Origin: Pollutimonas sp963712655
Lineage (GTDB): Bacteria; Pseudomonadota; Gammaproteobacteria; Burkholderiales; Burkholderiaceae_B
Direction of reading: 5' to 3'
DNA length: 64,000 bases
Assembly: GCA_963712655.1 (NCBI GenBank)
Contig: CAVQIT010000008.1
Coordinates: 1,364,001-1,428,000, forward strand
Shown here: positions 16,835-25,379 of the stretch, piece after piece
Layout of the letters: each line of letters begins with the position of its first letter
Position numbering within the stretch: position 1 is the stretch's first letter
The notes under the pieces: generated by a model
Databases searched by the model: none
What the model was told of the DNA's origin: nothing
The model's input: the letters and a program-made list of their open reading frames with translations, nothing else
Translations under genes and position numbers: made by a program

Positions 16835-16871
16835 GGGCGCGAATGCCGTTACGGCACTCGCGCCCTTTTTT
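16835..16871 (+). terminator. Intrinsic terminator after receptor B
   Basis: GGGCGCGA (16835-16842) pairs with TCGCGCCC (16858-16865), extended by TGCCG/CGGCA around a TTA loop with one A-C mismatch, then six T (16866-16871). This is a textbook-quality plus-strand terminator between convergent genes. Confidence 0.88.
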
Positions 16872-16894
16872 ATGGATATATCGGGCTGGATATA

Positions 16895-18079
16895 TCAGGC
16901 GACTTCGAACAGGCCGGCGGCGCCCATGCCGCCGCCGACGCACATGGCGACCACCACGTACTTGACTCCGCGCCGCTTCCCTTCGATCAGAGCGTGTCCG
17001 GCCAGGCGCGCGCCGGTCATGCCGTAAGGATGGCCGATGGAAATGCTGCCGCCGTTGACGTTATAGCTTGCCGGGTCTATACCCAGGAAATCGCGGCAAT
17101 ACAGCACTTGGCAGGCGAAGGCTTCGTTCAGTTCCCACAGCCCGATGTCCTGTATTTTCAGGCCGTGCTGGCGCAGCAGTTTGGGAATGGCATAGATAGG
17201 GCCTATGCCCATTTCCTCTGGTTCGCATCCGGCCACGGCGATGCCGCGATAGATGCCCAGAGGCGACAGGCCGCGCTGCTGGGCCAGTTTGGCGTCCATC
17301 ACGACGCAAGCCGATGCTCCATCCGACAATTGGCTGGCATTGCCGGCGGTGACGCGCCCGCCTTCGATCACAGGGTTCAGCCTGGACAGCGATTCGAGGC
17401 TGGTTTCAGGACGATTGCCTTCATCCTTGCTTAATACGACTTCCTTATAGGTGACGGCCTGGGTGGCTTTGTCGGTAACCATCATAGTGGCCGATATCGG
17501 TACGATCTCGGTGTCGAACAGCCCTTGCTGCTGCGCCGCCGCTGTGCGCCTTTGCGATTCCAGCGAATAGATATCCTGGGCTTCGCGGCTAATGCCGTAT
17601 TTTTCTGAAACGAACTCGGCGGTTTGCAGCATGGGCATATAGGCGTGGGATGCGGCGCTGATCACGCTTGGGTCCTTCTCGCTGGAGGCCCATTTGAAAT
17701 AGTCGCTTTGCACCGCCGAGACGTTTTCCTGGCCGCCGGCCACCACGATGCTCATGCCGTCGCAGATGATTTGTTTTGCCGCAATGCCTATGGCCATCAG
17801 GCCCGAGGCGCATTGCCGTTCAATGGTCTGGCCGGCAACCGTGACGGGCAGGCCTCCCGCCAATGCGCCATGGCGGCCGATGTTCATGCCGGCGGTGCCG
17901 GCGGTCAGAACGGTGCCGACAACCACATCGTCGACTTCCGCGCCTTCTATCGAGGCGCGCGCCACCGCGTGGTTGATGGCGTGCCCTATTAGCGTGGGGG
18001 ATTTGATATTGTTCAAGGAGCCGCGGAAGGCGCGGCCGATGGGAGTCCTTGCTGTTGATACGATGACGGCTTCTTTCAT
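16895..18079 (-). CDS. Thiolase (acetyl-CoA acetyltransferase family), PimB-like
   Basis: A 394-residue degradative thiolase. The nucleophilic Cys is in QCASGLMAIG near residue 88, the His in VNGGSISIGHPYGMTGAR near 341, and the second Cys in MCVGGGMGAAGL near 380, all intact. It opens MKEAVIVSTARTPIGRAFRG. It would cleave a 3-oxoacyl-CoA to acetyl-CoA plus a shortened acyl-CoA. It lies last in a minus-strand run after the FadB-like fusion (51 bp) and a CoA ligase, the same trio as PimA, PimF and PimB in pimelate degraders. Confidence 0.93.
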   Translation of the reverse strand: MKEAVIVSTARTPIGRAFRGSLNNIKSPTLIGHAINHAVARASIEGAEVDDVVVGTVLTAGTAGMNIGRHGALAGGLPVTVAGQTIERQCASGLMAIGIAAKQIICDGMSIVVAGGQENVSAVQSDYFKWASSEKDPSVISAASHAYMPMLQTAEFVSEKYGISREAQDIYSLESQRRTAAAQQQGLFDTEIVPISATMMVTDKATQAVTYKEVVLSKDEGNRPETSLESLSRLNPVIEGGRVTAGNASQLSDGASACVVMDAKLAQQRGLSPLGIYRGIAVAGCEPEEMGIGPIYAIPKLLRQHGLKIQDIGLWELNEAFACQVLYCRDFLGIDPASYNVNGGSISIGHPYGMTGARLAGHALIEGKRRGVKYVVVAMCVGGGMGAAGLFEVA

Positions 18080-18130
18080 GTCGATGTTCCTGTGCGAAAA
18101 TTCAAATGGATAATGTCATGGTGTGTTTTT

Positions 18131-20242
18131 TTATGCGGTCCAGTCGGACAGGCGTTCCGATTTTTGCGCCAGGCCGGCCAGCAGGCTGGACTGGGTCCAG
18201 TACCCCTGCGAGTTGCCGCGCGTGTCGCCATAGTGCTTGAGCCGCTGCGAGATTTTTTCCAGCCCGATCTGGTCCGCCATGAAGATCGGACCTCCTTTGT
18301 GATCGGGAAAGCCGTATCCGCAAACCCACACGACGTCGATATCGCCGGGCCGGTATGCAATGCCTTCTTCCAGGATGCGGGCCCCTTCGTTGATCAGCGG
18401 ATACAGGCAGCGCTCGACGATTTCCTGATCCGTGATATCGGTTCGCCGCGCAATGCCGTGCTGCCGGGCCAATTCGGAGAACAGGCGGATGGCTTCAGGG
18501 TCTTGGACCGGGTTGCGGCCGTCGTAGCGGTAGTAGCCCGCCTTGGCTTTCTGGCCATTCCTGCCTTCTTCGAAAAGCTTGCGCACGACGGCGCGGTAGC
18601 TGTCGTCTTGCGGCAGCAAGCCGGCCTTGCCTTGTTCCAGCACTACTTTTGCGGCGACATCGGTGCCCGCCATATCGAGCATGCGGCACGGGCCCATGGC
18701 CAGGCCTAGCGCTTCAATCGCGCCGTCTATCTGGGCGGGCGTGGCGCCCTCCATCAACAGGAAGTCCGCTTCGCGCAGATAGCTCTCCAGCATGCGGTTG
18801 CCGATAAATCCATAGCAAACGCCGGATACCACCGGCACTTTTTTGATCGTGCGCGCCAGTTGCATTACGGTCGCCAGGACATCGGGAGCCGTGGCATCGC
18901 CCCGTACGACTTCGAGCAGGCGCATTACATTGGCCGGGCTGAAGAAATGCATTCCCAGCGTGTCTTGCGCGCGCCCTGTGGCCTGTGCCAGCACATTGAC
19001 GTCCAGCGTCGAGGTGTTCGTGGCTATGATGGCGCCGGGCTTGCAAACTTGGCCCAGCCGGGCGCATACCTGCTTCTTGATCTCCAGGTTTTCAAAAACG
19101 GCTTCGATGACCAGATCGCAGTCCGATACAGAGTTGTAGTCCAGGGAGCCTTGCAACAGCCGCATCCGCTGGTTCACCTGTTCCGGCTTGAGCTTGCCTT
19201 TCGCCGCGCTGTTTTCGTAGTTTTTCTGTATGAGCCCCAGGCCGCGGTCCAGCGCTTCCTGGCTGGTTTCAACGATGGCGACCGGAATTCCCGCGTTCAG
19301 GAAATTCATGGCAATGCCGCCGCCCATCGTGCCGGCCCCGATGACGCCCACCTTGGCGATCGGGCGCAGCGGCAGCTTGGCCGCAAGCCCGGGAATTTTT
19401 GCCGCGCTGCGCTGGGCAAAGAACAGATGCTGCATGGCTTGAGCTTGTGTCGATGCCTGGCATTCGTGGAAAAGAGCCTGTTCGATTTTCTGTCCTTCGT
19501 CAAAGCGTAGCGTTGCGGCGGCCTCGACGCATCGGACGATGCGCTCGGCCGCCGGATAGGCGGCTTTTTTGCTGCGCGCCAATTCGAGTTCCCTGGCGAA
19601 GAAGTCCGGCTCGATGTGTTTGCCCTGAGGGCTGCGCTCCCGAGTCGGCCGAGGCCCTTTCTTGCCGGACAGCAGCGCGTGTACATAGCTCAGTCCCGAG
19701 GATAGCGGCTCCCCTTCGACCAGCGCGTCGATGATGCCCATGTCCAGGGCAGCCTGGGCCGAGACCGTTTTCCCGGTGGAAATGAGTTCCAGCGCTTTTA
19801 CCGCGCCGATCAGCCGCGGCAACCGCTGTGTGCCGCCCGCGCCGGGCAGTACGCCCAGCAGCACTTCGGGCAGTCCCATCTGGGTTCCGGGCAATGCCAC
19901 ACGGTAATGGCAGGCCATGGCCAATTCGAGTCCGCCGCCCAAGGCGCTGCCGTGAAGGACGGCGGCTACCGGGAGCTTCAGGTTTTCTATCGCATTCATC
20001 AAGGGATTGAAGGCGTCGCCGCCGGCCGATGATGCCGATAGCTCGCCGATATCGGCTCCGCATACAAATGTGGGGCCGGCGGCATAGATCAGCACGGCCT
20101 CCAGGGATTTGTCTGATTCAATCTGCGCGATCAATTGGCGCAGGCTTTGAATCAACGCGTGCGATAGCGCATTCACAGGAGGGCGGTTGATCTGGATAAC
20201 AGCAATATTGTCTTGGCAGGTCAGGGTTGCAACGTCGGTCAT
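18131..20242 (-). CDS. Enoyl-CoA hydratase/3-hydroxyacyl-CoA dehydrogenase fusion, PimF/FadB-like
   Basis: A 703-residue bifunctional beta-oxidation enzyme. The hydratase half keeps both catalytic Glu (GGGLELAMAC and LPEVLLGVLPGAGG). The dehydrogenase half starts at about residue 300 with VGVIGAGTMGGGIAMNFL, then NTSTLDVNVLA, GMHFFSPANVMRLLEVV with the catalytic His, and the C-terminal domains. I chose ATG 20242 (MTDVATLTCQDNIAVI) because it fits the family; an ATG at 20281 adds 13 residues and has no better ribosome site. It catalyses hydration and oxidation of enoyl-CoA, and sits between a CoA ligase and a thiolase. Confidence 0.93.
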   Translation of the reverse strand: MTDVATLTCQDNIAVIQINRPPVNALSHALIQSLRQLIAQIESDKSLEAVLIYAAGPTFVCGADIGELSASSAGGDAFNPLMNAIENLKLPVAAVLHGSALGGGLELAMACHYRVALPGTQMGLPEVLLGVLPGAGGTQRLPRLIGAVKALELISTGKTVSAQAALDMGIIDALVEGEPLSSGLSYVHALLSGKKGPRPTRERSPQGKHIEPDFFARELELARSKKAAYPAAERIVRCVEAAATLRFDEGQKIEQALFHECQASTQAQAMQHLFFAQRSAAKIPGLAAKLPLRPIAKVGVIGAGTMGGGIAMNFLNAGIPVAIVETSQEALDRGLGLIQKNYENSAAKGKLKPEQVNQRMRLLQGSLDYNSVSDCDLVIEAVFENLEIKKQVCARLGQVCKPGAIIATNTSTLDVNVLAQATGRAQDTLGMHFFSPANVMRLLEVVRGDATAPDVLATVMQLARTIKKVPVVSGVCYGFIGNRMLESYLREADFLLMEGATPAQIDGAIEALGLAMGPCRMLDMAGTDVAAKVVLEQGKAGLLPQDDSYRAVVRKLFEEGRNGQKAKAGYYRYDGRNPVQDPEAIRLFSELARQHGIARRTDITDQEIVERCLYPLINEGARILEEGIAYRPGDIDVVWVCGYGFPDHKGGPIFMADQIGLEKISQRLKHYGDTRGNSQGYWTQSSLLAGLAQKSERLSDWTA

Positions 20243-20339
20243 GGCGATTGGGTTCACTTGAAAATGGGGCCGGGAGTTCATGGTTGCGGCGGACGGCCGG
20301 CGGCAAAACCAAATGGCCGCGCAGCGTCGATGCCGGGTG

Positions 20340-21974
20340 CTATTCCGGTGTCCGGGATGTCAGGAAGTTTTCATACTGCTTGCGCAACGTGGCTTTGTGT
20401 ATTTTGCCGGTCGCGGTATGGGGGATGTCGTCGACGAAAAGAATATCGTCGGGCAACCACCATTTTGCCACCTTGTCCTGAAGGAAATCGTAAAGATCCT
20501 GTTTCTCCAGGCCGCGGGTTTCTTTCAACACCACGATCAGCAAAGGCCGCTCGTCCCATTTAGGGTGCTTGACGCCGATAACCGCCGCCTCATGGATATC
20601 CGGGTGGGTCACGACTATGTGTTCGAGGTCGATGGAGGAAATCCATTCGCCGCCCGACTTGACCAAGTCCTTGGCGCGGTCGGTCAGGTGGATGTAGCCG
20701 TTGGGATCGATGATGGCGATATCGCCGGTGTCGAAGTAGCCGTCGCGGTCAAGCTGGCTTCCGGGATCCTGGCCATAGTAGGCATTGACAATGCATGGCC
20801 CTATGGTTTGCAAATGGCCCATCTGCTTCCCATCTCGGGGCAGTTCGTTTCCTTCATCGTCGATGATGCGATATTCAACCAGGAATGGTGGCCGCCCCTG
20901 GGTTTGCCGCAGTTTCATGAGCGCATCGCCGGACCAGTCTTTGGTTTCGGGCAAAAGCGTGCATATTCCACCCAAAGGCCCCATTTCCGTCATCCCGTAG
21001 GAGGAGCGCACCTCTGCCGCATGGCGTTGCGCGAATGCCTTGATCATGGGTTGCGGCGAGGGGGAGCCGCCGACATACACCCGTTTCAGTTCTGTCAGCG
21101 TTATGTTTTGCTTATCGAGATGGTCCAGCACGGCTTGCCATACGGTGGGCACTCCGCCGGCTATCGTGACATGCTCGCCGAGCAGCAGCTCGGCGATGGA
21201 TGCGCCGTCCAGGCGCGACCCGGGGAACACCATGCCCGCGCCGGCCATCGGCGCCGAGAAAGGCCAGGTCCATCCGTTGGCATGGCACATCGGCACCACT
21301 TGCAGGATGACGTCCAGCGCGGAGAAGCCATACATGTCGGGGGAGGTACCGGTCAGGGACATCAGGACAATCGACCGGTGCGAATACAGTACCCCTTTGG
21401 GGCTGCCGGTCGTGCCCGAGGTATAAGCCAGGCTTGCCGCCGTATTCTCGTCGAAGACAGGCCATTCCAGGTCGCCGTCGGCATCGGCGATCCAGTCTTC
21501 GTACGACACCGCGTTGCGAAGACTGGTTTGCGGCATGTGGGCCCGATCGGTAAGGATGATGTAGCGCTCGACCGATGCGAGTTTGTCGGCCAAGCCTTCG
21601 AGCAGCTCCACGAAACTGGTATCCACCAGCAATATCCGGTCTTTTGCATCGTTGACGATGTGAACGATCTGCTCGGTGAACAAGCGTGGATTGATGGGAT
21701 GATAAATGGCGCCGATGCCGGCGATGCCGTACCAGCACTCCATGTGCCTGGCGGTGCTCCAGGCTACGGTGCCTACCCGATCTCCCTGCTTTATTCCTTC
21801 GGCCATCAACTTTTGCGATACGCGCAATGCGCGCTGATGAATCTGCGCGTAGTTGGTGACGTGCAGCGGGCCTTCCACGGATCGCGTGACGACTCTGCGC
21901 TGTCCGTGCTCTCGCGCCGCGTGCTGGATTATGCGGTGGCACAACAGCGGCCAATCCTGCATCAAACCGTGCAT
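20340..21974 (-). CDS. Acyl-CoA synthetase (AMP-forming), PimA/long-chain ligase-like
   Basis: A 544-residue ANL-superfamily ligase. The P-loop LAYTSGTTGSPKGVLYSHRS is near residue 173, the A8 hinge GYFDTGDIAIIDPNGY near 420 and the C-terminal catalytic Lys in TATGKIHKATLR near 525. It activates a carboxylic acid to its CoA ester using ATP. AGGAG precedes ATG 21974. It is the first gene after a minus-strand sigma-54 promoter at 22094-22111 and leads the ligase-fusion-thiolase operon. A dicarboxylic or branched alicyclic-derived acid is a plausible substrate by context. Confidence 0.92.
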   Translation of the reverse strand: MHGLMQDWPLLCHRIIQHAAREHGQRRVVTRSVEGPLHVTNYAQIHQRALRVSQKLMAEGIKQGDRVGTVAWSTARHMECWYGIAGIGAIYHPINPRLFTEQIVHIVNDAKDRILLVDTSFVELLEGLADKLASVERYIILTDRAHMPQTSLRNAVSYEDWIADADGDLEWPVFDENTAASLAYTSGTTGSPKGVLYSHRSIVLMSLTGTSPDMYGFSALDVILQVVPMCHANGWTWPFSAPMAGAGMVFPGSRLDGASIAELLLGEHVTIAGGVPTVWQAVLDHLDKQNITLTELKRVYVGGSPSPQPMIKAFAQRHAAEVRSSYGMTEMGPLGGICTLLPETKDWSGDALMKLRQTQGRPPFLVEYRIIDDEGNELPRDGKQMGHLQTIGPCIVNAYYGQDPGSQLDRDGYFDTGDIAIIDPNGYIHLTDRAKDLVKSGGEWISSIDLEHIVVTHPDIHEAAVIGVKHPKWDERPLLIVVLKETRGLEKQDLYDFLQDKVAKWWLPDDILFVDDIPHTATGKIHKATLRKQYENFLTSRTPE

Positions 21975-22093
21975 AGTGAATCTCCTGAGTTGTCGGTACA
22001 GTATGGTTGAGCATAGGTCCACGGGAAATCGACAGGCATCCGTTTGTGGCGTGCCGGAAGGCCTTGGCCCCGTCGGCCTTTTTGTTCCAGTTT

Positions 22094-22111
22094 ACGCAAA
22101 TAACATGCCAG
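22094..22111 (-). promoter_or_regulatory. Sigma-54 promoter for CoA ligase-fusion-thiolase operon
   Basis: Read on the minus strand it is CTGGCATGTTATTTGCGT, with GG and GC ten bases apart. The ATG is about 120 bases downstream at 21974. It points away from the plus-strand promoter at 22341 in the same 452-bp gap. Confidence 0.8.
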
Positions 22112-22189
22112 TTTGTAGCGCCGTTGGCGGATCCCCGGCGGGAAGGGCGTGCGCCGGCGGGTTTGCCTGCGCGCTGGAAGGCCGCGCGA

Positions 22190-22204
22190 AAAACACACTG
22201 CGAT
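22190..22204 (+). promoter_or_regulatory. Candidate upstream activator site
   Basis: AAAACACACTGCGAT differs in one base from the site at 36919-36933 (minus strand). It lies about 80 bp behind the minus-strand sigma-54 promoter and about 140 bp ahead of the plus-strand one, so one site could serve both. Confidence 0.6.
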
Positions 22205-22254
22205 TTCCCGTCAGGCGGCGCGATACCGTGCTCCGTTGCTGTCCTTGGCAGATA

Positions 22255-22291
22255 CACCTTAGTGGAAAAAGGTGCGCGCGGTGTACACCTT
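22255..22291. repeat. Cluster of CACCTT/AAGGTG repeats and a GGTGTACACC palindrome
   Basis: CACCTT (22255-22260), AAGGTG (22269-22274) and CACCTT (22286-22291) alternate, and GGTGTACACC (22280-22289) is a perfect palindrome. They sit 50-90 bp upstream of the plus-strand sigma-54 promoter and may be sites for a second regulator. Confidence 0.45.
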
Positions 22292-22340
22292 GCACCATGT
22301 TGCCGGTGCTCAGCGGCAAGGATGCGTCGATGCCGCGAAG

Positions 22341-22358
22341 CTGGCATCGATATTGCTT
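22341..22358 (+). promoter_or_regulatory. Sigma-54 promoter for CMD-SDR operon
   Basis: CTGGCATCGATATTGCTT, GG 22343-22344 and GC 22355-22356, ten bases apart. It differs from the promoter at 9901 in two positions. ATG 22427 follows about 70 bases later. Confidence 0.82.
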
Positions 22359-22426
22359 GGTATCCTTGTACAGGAGCTGCCTGAAACACCAATTGACCTG
22401 CAAACTACCCAACCTGAGACACTGAA

Positions 22427-22852
22427 ATGACTACTCCCACCGACATAAACACCAAACCGGACGAAGCCGGCGTCGCCGTGCGCCGTGCATTGCTGGGCGA
22501 CGAATATTATGAAAATTCGATGCGCAATCAAACCGGTTTCGATCAGGAATGGCAGACCTACATCACCAATCAAGTCTTTGGCCGCACATGGGCCCGGGGC
22601 ATTCTCGAGCATCGCCAGCTTAGCCTGATCAATCTCGGCATGCTGGCGGGCCTGGGAAGAATGGAAGAGTTCGAGCTGCACTTCAAAATAGCGCTCAATG
22701 TCACCAAGGTTCCGCTGGTTCAGCTGCGTGAAATTTTGCTGCATATCGGCATGTATTGCGGCGTTCCCATTGGCCGCGACTGCTTCGCGATCGCGCGCAG
22801 AATCCTCAAGGAAGAGGGAACGGATCTGTCGGTGCTCGGCGAAGCGGACTGA
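22427..22852 (+). CDS. Carboxymuconolactone decarboxylase (PcaC)-like protein, paralogue 2
   Basis: A 141-residue CMD-fold protein, close paralogue of 12438 and 42003. The segments RGILEHRQLSLINLGMLAGL, MEEFELHFKIALNVTKVPL and LLHIGMYCGVPIGRD are nearly unchanged between the three. The N-terminal 20 residues vary and look disordered. It is first in a two-gene operon with an SDR (22908), directly after a sigma-54 promoter, so it is needed under the same conditions as the ligase-fusion-thiolase operon transcribed the other way. The reaction is unknown; a decarboxylation or hydroperoxide-type reaction is suggested only by fold. Confidence 0.83.
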   Translation: MTTPTDINTKPDEAGVAVRRALLGDEYYENSMRNQTGFDQEWQTYITNQVFGRTWARGILEHRQLSLINLGMLAGLGRMEEFELHFKIALNVTKVPLVQLREILLHIGMYCGVPIGRDCFAIARRILKEEGTDLSVLGEAD

Positions 22853-22888
22853 TACGCGCGCTTGGCGCAAGCCATGCTGTACCTAAAC

Positions 22889-23395
22889 TTTATAAACGGA
22901 TTTGTTCATGACGCTAGATGAAAAGATTTTCCGGCTGGACGGCAAGGTTGCGGTCGTCACCGGCGGTGGCGGCGGGATAGGGGATGCGATTTGCCGCCTG
23001 TTCGCCAATGTGGGGGCGCGGGTTGCCTGCCTGGATATGGATTTGCAGGCCGCGCGGGCCACCGCCGACGGCATCGTGGCGGCCGGCGGCCAGGCCATCG
23101 CCGTGCAGTGCGATGTGGCCTCCGAAGCCTCGACGCTGTCGGCCGCCGCCGCGGTGGCCGCGGCGTTCGGCAACGCGAACGTGCTGGTCAATGGCGCGGC
23201 GATGCTGGATCAATCGGGAACCATCCTGGAGATCGATCCCCAGGAGTGGGAAAACGTGCTCAAGGTGAACCTGACGGGGGCCTACCTGGTGTCGCGGGCC
23301 ATACTGCCGGGCATGATAGCCGGCGGTGGCGGGTCTGTGATTCATATTGCGTCGATGCATGCCAGCGTGGGGCGGGCCGGGCGCGTGTCCTACAC
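22889..23395 (+). repeat. Long repeat, copy 1 (5' two thirds of SDR gene)
   Basis: From 22889 to 23395 this matches 62085-62591 base for base except one change just ahead of the start codon (G 22904, A 62100). After 23395 the two genes diverge at many sites, then share another 46-base identical tract (from 23601). The pattern is of recent duplication or gene conversion. Confidence 0.9.
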
Positions 23396-23690
23396 CTCGT
23401 CCAAAGGCGGCATGCTGCAATTGGGCCGCACCATGGCGGTGGACCATGCGGCGCAAGGCATACGCGTCAATACCTTGTCGCCCGGCGCGGTCGATACCCG
23501 CCGAATCTCTTTTCGCTATGGCGGCGCCTTGCCTGAAGAACTGCGCCGGCAAACCGCGTCGAAATACTTGCTGAATCGTTTCGCGCATCCGAATGAGCTG
23601 GCTACCGCCGCCTTGTTCCTGGCCAGCGATGCGTCATCCTTCATGACCGGCGCTGATTTGCTGGTCGATGGGGGGTATTGCGCAGTTTAA
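22908..23690 (+). CDS. SDR family oxidoreductase (near-copy of 62104 gene)
   Basis: A 260-residue SDR. The cofactor loop GGGGGIGD is near residue 18, NGAAM (NNAG equivalent) near 96, catalytic Ser in HIASMHASVG near 147 and YTSSK near 161, all present. It probably oxidises or reduces a hydroxy/keto intermediate with NAD(P). The first 162 codons are identical in DNA to the gene at 62104; the C-terminal substrate loop (PGAVDTRRISFRYGGALPE) differs, suggesting altered substrate choice. ATG 22908 is used; a TTG two codons upstream is less likely. It is cotranscribed with the CMD gene. Confidence 0.9.
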   Translation: MTLDEKIFRLDGKVAVVTGGGGGIGDAICRLFANVGARVACLDMDLQAARATADGIVAAGGQAIAVQCDVASEASTLSAAAAVAAAFGNANVLVNGAAMLDQSGTILEIDPQEWENVLKVNLTGAYLVSRAILPGMIAGGGGSVIHIASMHASVGRAGRVSYTSSKGGMLQLGRTMAVDHAAQGIRVNTLSPGAVDTRRISFRYGGALPEELRRQTASKYLLNRFAHPNELATAALFLASDASSFMTGADLLVDGGYCAV

Positions 23691-23700
23691 GTCCTGAATC

Positions 23701-23722
23701 GGCCCGCAAGTTCTTGCGGGCC
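23701..23722. terminator. Hairpin between convergent genes
   Basis: GGCCCGCAAG (23701-23710), TT, CTTGCGGGCC (23713-23722) form a perfect ten-bp stem between the SDR stop and the fadD-like stop. There is no T-run on either side, so it may act as a stability hairpin or a Rho-assisted end for both strands. Confidence 0.55.
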
Positions 23723-23732
23723 ATTCCGGCGC

Positions 23733-25379
23733 TTACCGCTGGCGCAATTGGCGCCGCAGTATCTTTCCCACCGCTGTCTTGGGAAGCTCTTCGCGGAACT
23801 CGATGAGTTTCGGACGTTTATAGCTGGTAAGCCTGGCGCTGCAGTATTCGACAATCTGCGCCTCGGTAAGTCCGGGGTCTTTCTTGACCACGACAAGCTT
23901 GACCGCCTCGCCGGTCTTTTCCGCGGGAACGCCCACGGCGGCGCATTCCATGACGCCGGGCATGCTGGCGACGACCTCTTCGATTTCATTTGGATAAACG
24001 TTGAAGCCGCTGACCAGGATGACGTCTTTCTTGCGGTCTACGATGCGGAAGTAGCCCCGTTCGTCCATGATGCCGATATCGCCCGATTTGAAATAACCGT
24101 CGGCGGTCATGGCATTGGCTGTTTCATCCGGCCGGCGCCAATAACCCAGCATGACCTGCGGTCCCTTTATGGCGATTTCCCCCGCCTGCCCCATGGCGAC
24201 TTCGCGGTCTTCGTCATCGATGAGTTTCATCAGCGTGTTGGGCAGCGGAATGCCTATGGTGCCATTGAACGTTACGCGGACGGCGGGATTGGCGCAGGCG
24301 GTGGGAGAGGTTTCGGTCAGGCCGTATCCTTCGCGGATAGGACATCCGGTTTGTTCGAACCAGCGCTCGGCGACAGGGCGCTGTATGGATGAGCCGCCTC
24401 CGACGCAGACCCGCAGATTGCTCCAGTCCACGGTGCCGAAGTCGGGATGGTTCAGCAGGCCGTTGTACAGTGTGTTGACGCCGGGCAATTCATGGAACAC
24501 ATGCCGCGATAGTTCCTTGAGCATGGCGGATAAATCCCGGGCATTGGGAATGATGATGGTTTTTCCGCCTGTGCGCATGGACAGCATGACAACCAGCGTG
24601 AACGCGAAAATATGGTACATGGGCAATGCGCAAACGTTCGTTGGTTGTTCGTTGGCGGGAAAGTCGCGCATGGCGGGCTCGTTCCACGCTTCGAACTGCA
24701 GCACATTGGCGATCAGGTTCCGGTGCGAGAGCATGGCCCCTTTGGAGATGCCGGTCGTGCCGCCGGTATATTGCAATACAGCGATATCTTCGGCATTGAC
24801 GGCGGACGGCAGCAGGGTTTCATGCGAGCCCTGCGCCAGCGCTTTATCGAACGCGATAACGGCCCGCGGCGCTTGGACCGTGGATTTTGCCGATGGCGCG
24901 GCGGGCAGCGCAAGCGCATCGCCGGGCTTGCAGACGATAATGCGTTCAATCGATAGGCCTTCCGCGTCCGGTGCCAACACTGGCAGGCAGGATTCCGCGA
25001 TGACCAGCGCCCGCACGTCGGCATCGCGCAGTTGGTAGTCCAACTCGCGCGAGGTATACATGGGATTGATGTTGACGACGACCAGTCCGGCGCGCAGGGC
25101 CGCGGTTATGGCGATGGGATATTGGGGCAGATTGGGCAGCATGACGCCCACCCTGTCCCCCGGCCGCAAGCCCGCGCCCTGGAAATAGCAGGCCAGCGCC
25201 TTGCCCAGGGCATCGATTTCGCCATAAGAAATATCTCTGCCAAGATAGCTATAGGCCACCCGTTCTTTGTAGTTCCGGAAGCTTTCTTCCATCAAGGCGG
25301 CAAGGTTTTCGTATTGGGACAGATCTACATTCGCGGGCACTCCGTCCGGATAGCTTTTTTGCCAGATGGGTTCCGTCAT
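23733..25379 (-). CDS. fadD: Long-chain acyl-CoA synthetase, FadD type
   Basis: A 548-residue FadD-like ligase. It has LQYTGGTTGISKGAMLSHRN near residue 204, the FadD-signature region YGLTETSP near 352, GYFKSGDIGIMDERGYFRIV near 427 and KTAVGKILRRQLR at the C-terminus with the catalytic Lys. It converts a fatty or similar acid to acyl-CoA. Its start overlaps the stop of the binding protein by ATGA. It is the last gene of the 12-gene minus-strand operon begun at the 36799 sigma-54 promoter; a second ligase is at 33020, so the operon can activate two acid types or the free acid released midway. Confidence 0.92.
   Translation of the reverse strand: MTEPIWQKSYPDGVPANVDLSQYENLAALMEESFRNYKERVAYSYLGRDISYGEIDALGKALACYFQGAGLRPGDRVGVMLPNLPQYPIAITAALRAGLVVVNINPMYTSRELDYQLRDADVRALVIAESCLPVLAPDAEGLSIERIIVCKPGDALALPAAPSAKSTVQAPRAVIAFDKALAQGSHETLLPSAVNAEDIAVLQYTGGTTGISKGAMLSHRNLIANVLQFEAWNEPAMRDFPANEQPTNVCALPMYHIFAFTLVVMLSMRTGGKTIIIPNARDLSAMLKELSRHVFHELPGVNTLYNGLLNHPDFGTVDWSNLRVCVGGGSSIQRPVAERWFEQTGCPIREGYGLTETSPTACANPAVRVTFNGTIGIPLPNTLMKLIDDEDREVAMGQAGEIAIKGPQVMLGYWRRPDETANAMTADGYFKSGDIGIMDERGYFRIVDRKKDVILVSGFNVYPNEIEEVVASMPGVMECAAVGVPAEKTGEAVKLVVVKKDPGLTEAQIVEYCSARLTSYKRPKLIEFREELPKTAVGKILRRQLRQR

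Noticed and set aside
22058..22083. AAGGCC...GGCCTT hairpin followed by five T
   Set aside because: No plus-strand gene lies upstream for it to terminate, and it sits between two divergent promoters; the 6-bp stem is weak.
23701..23722. Bidirectional intrinsic terminator
   Set aside because: The stem is perfect, but neither strand has a T-run after it, so a full intrinsic terminator is not supported.
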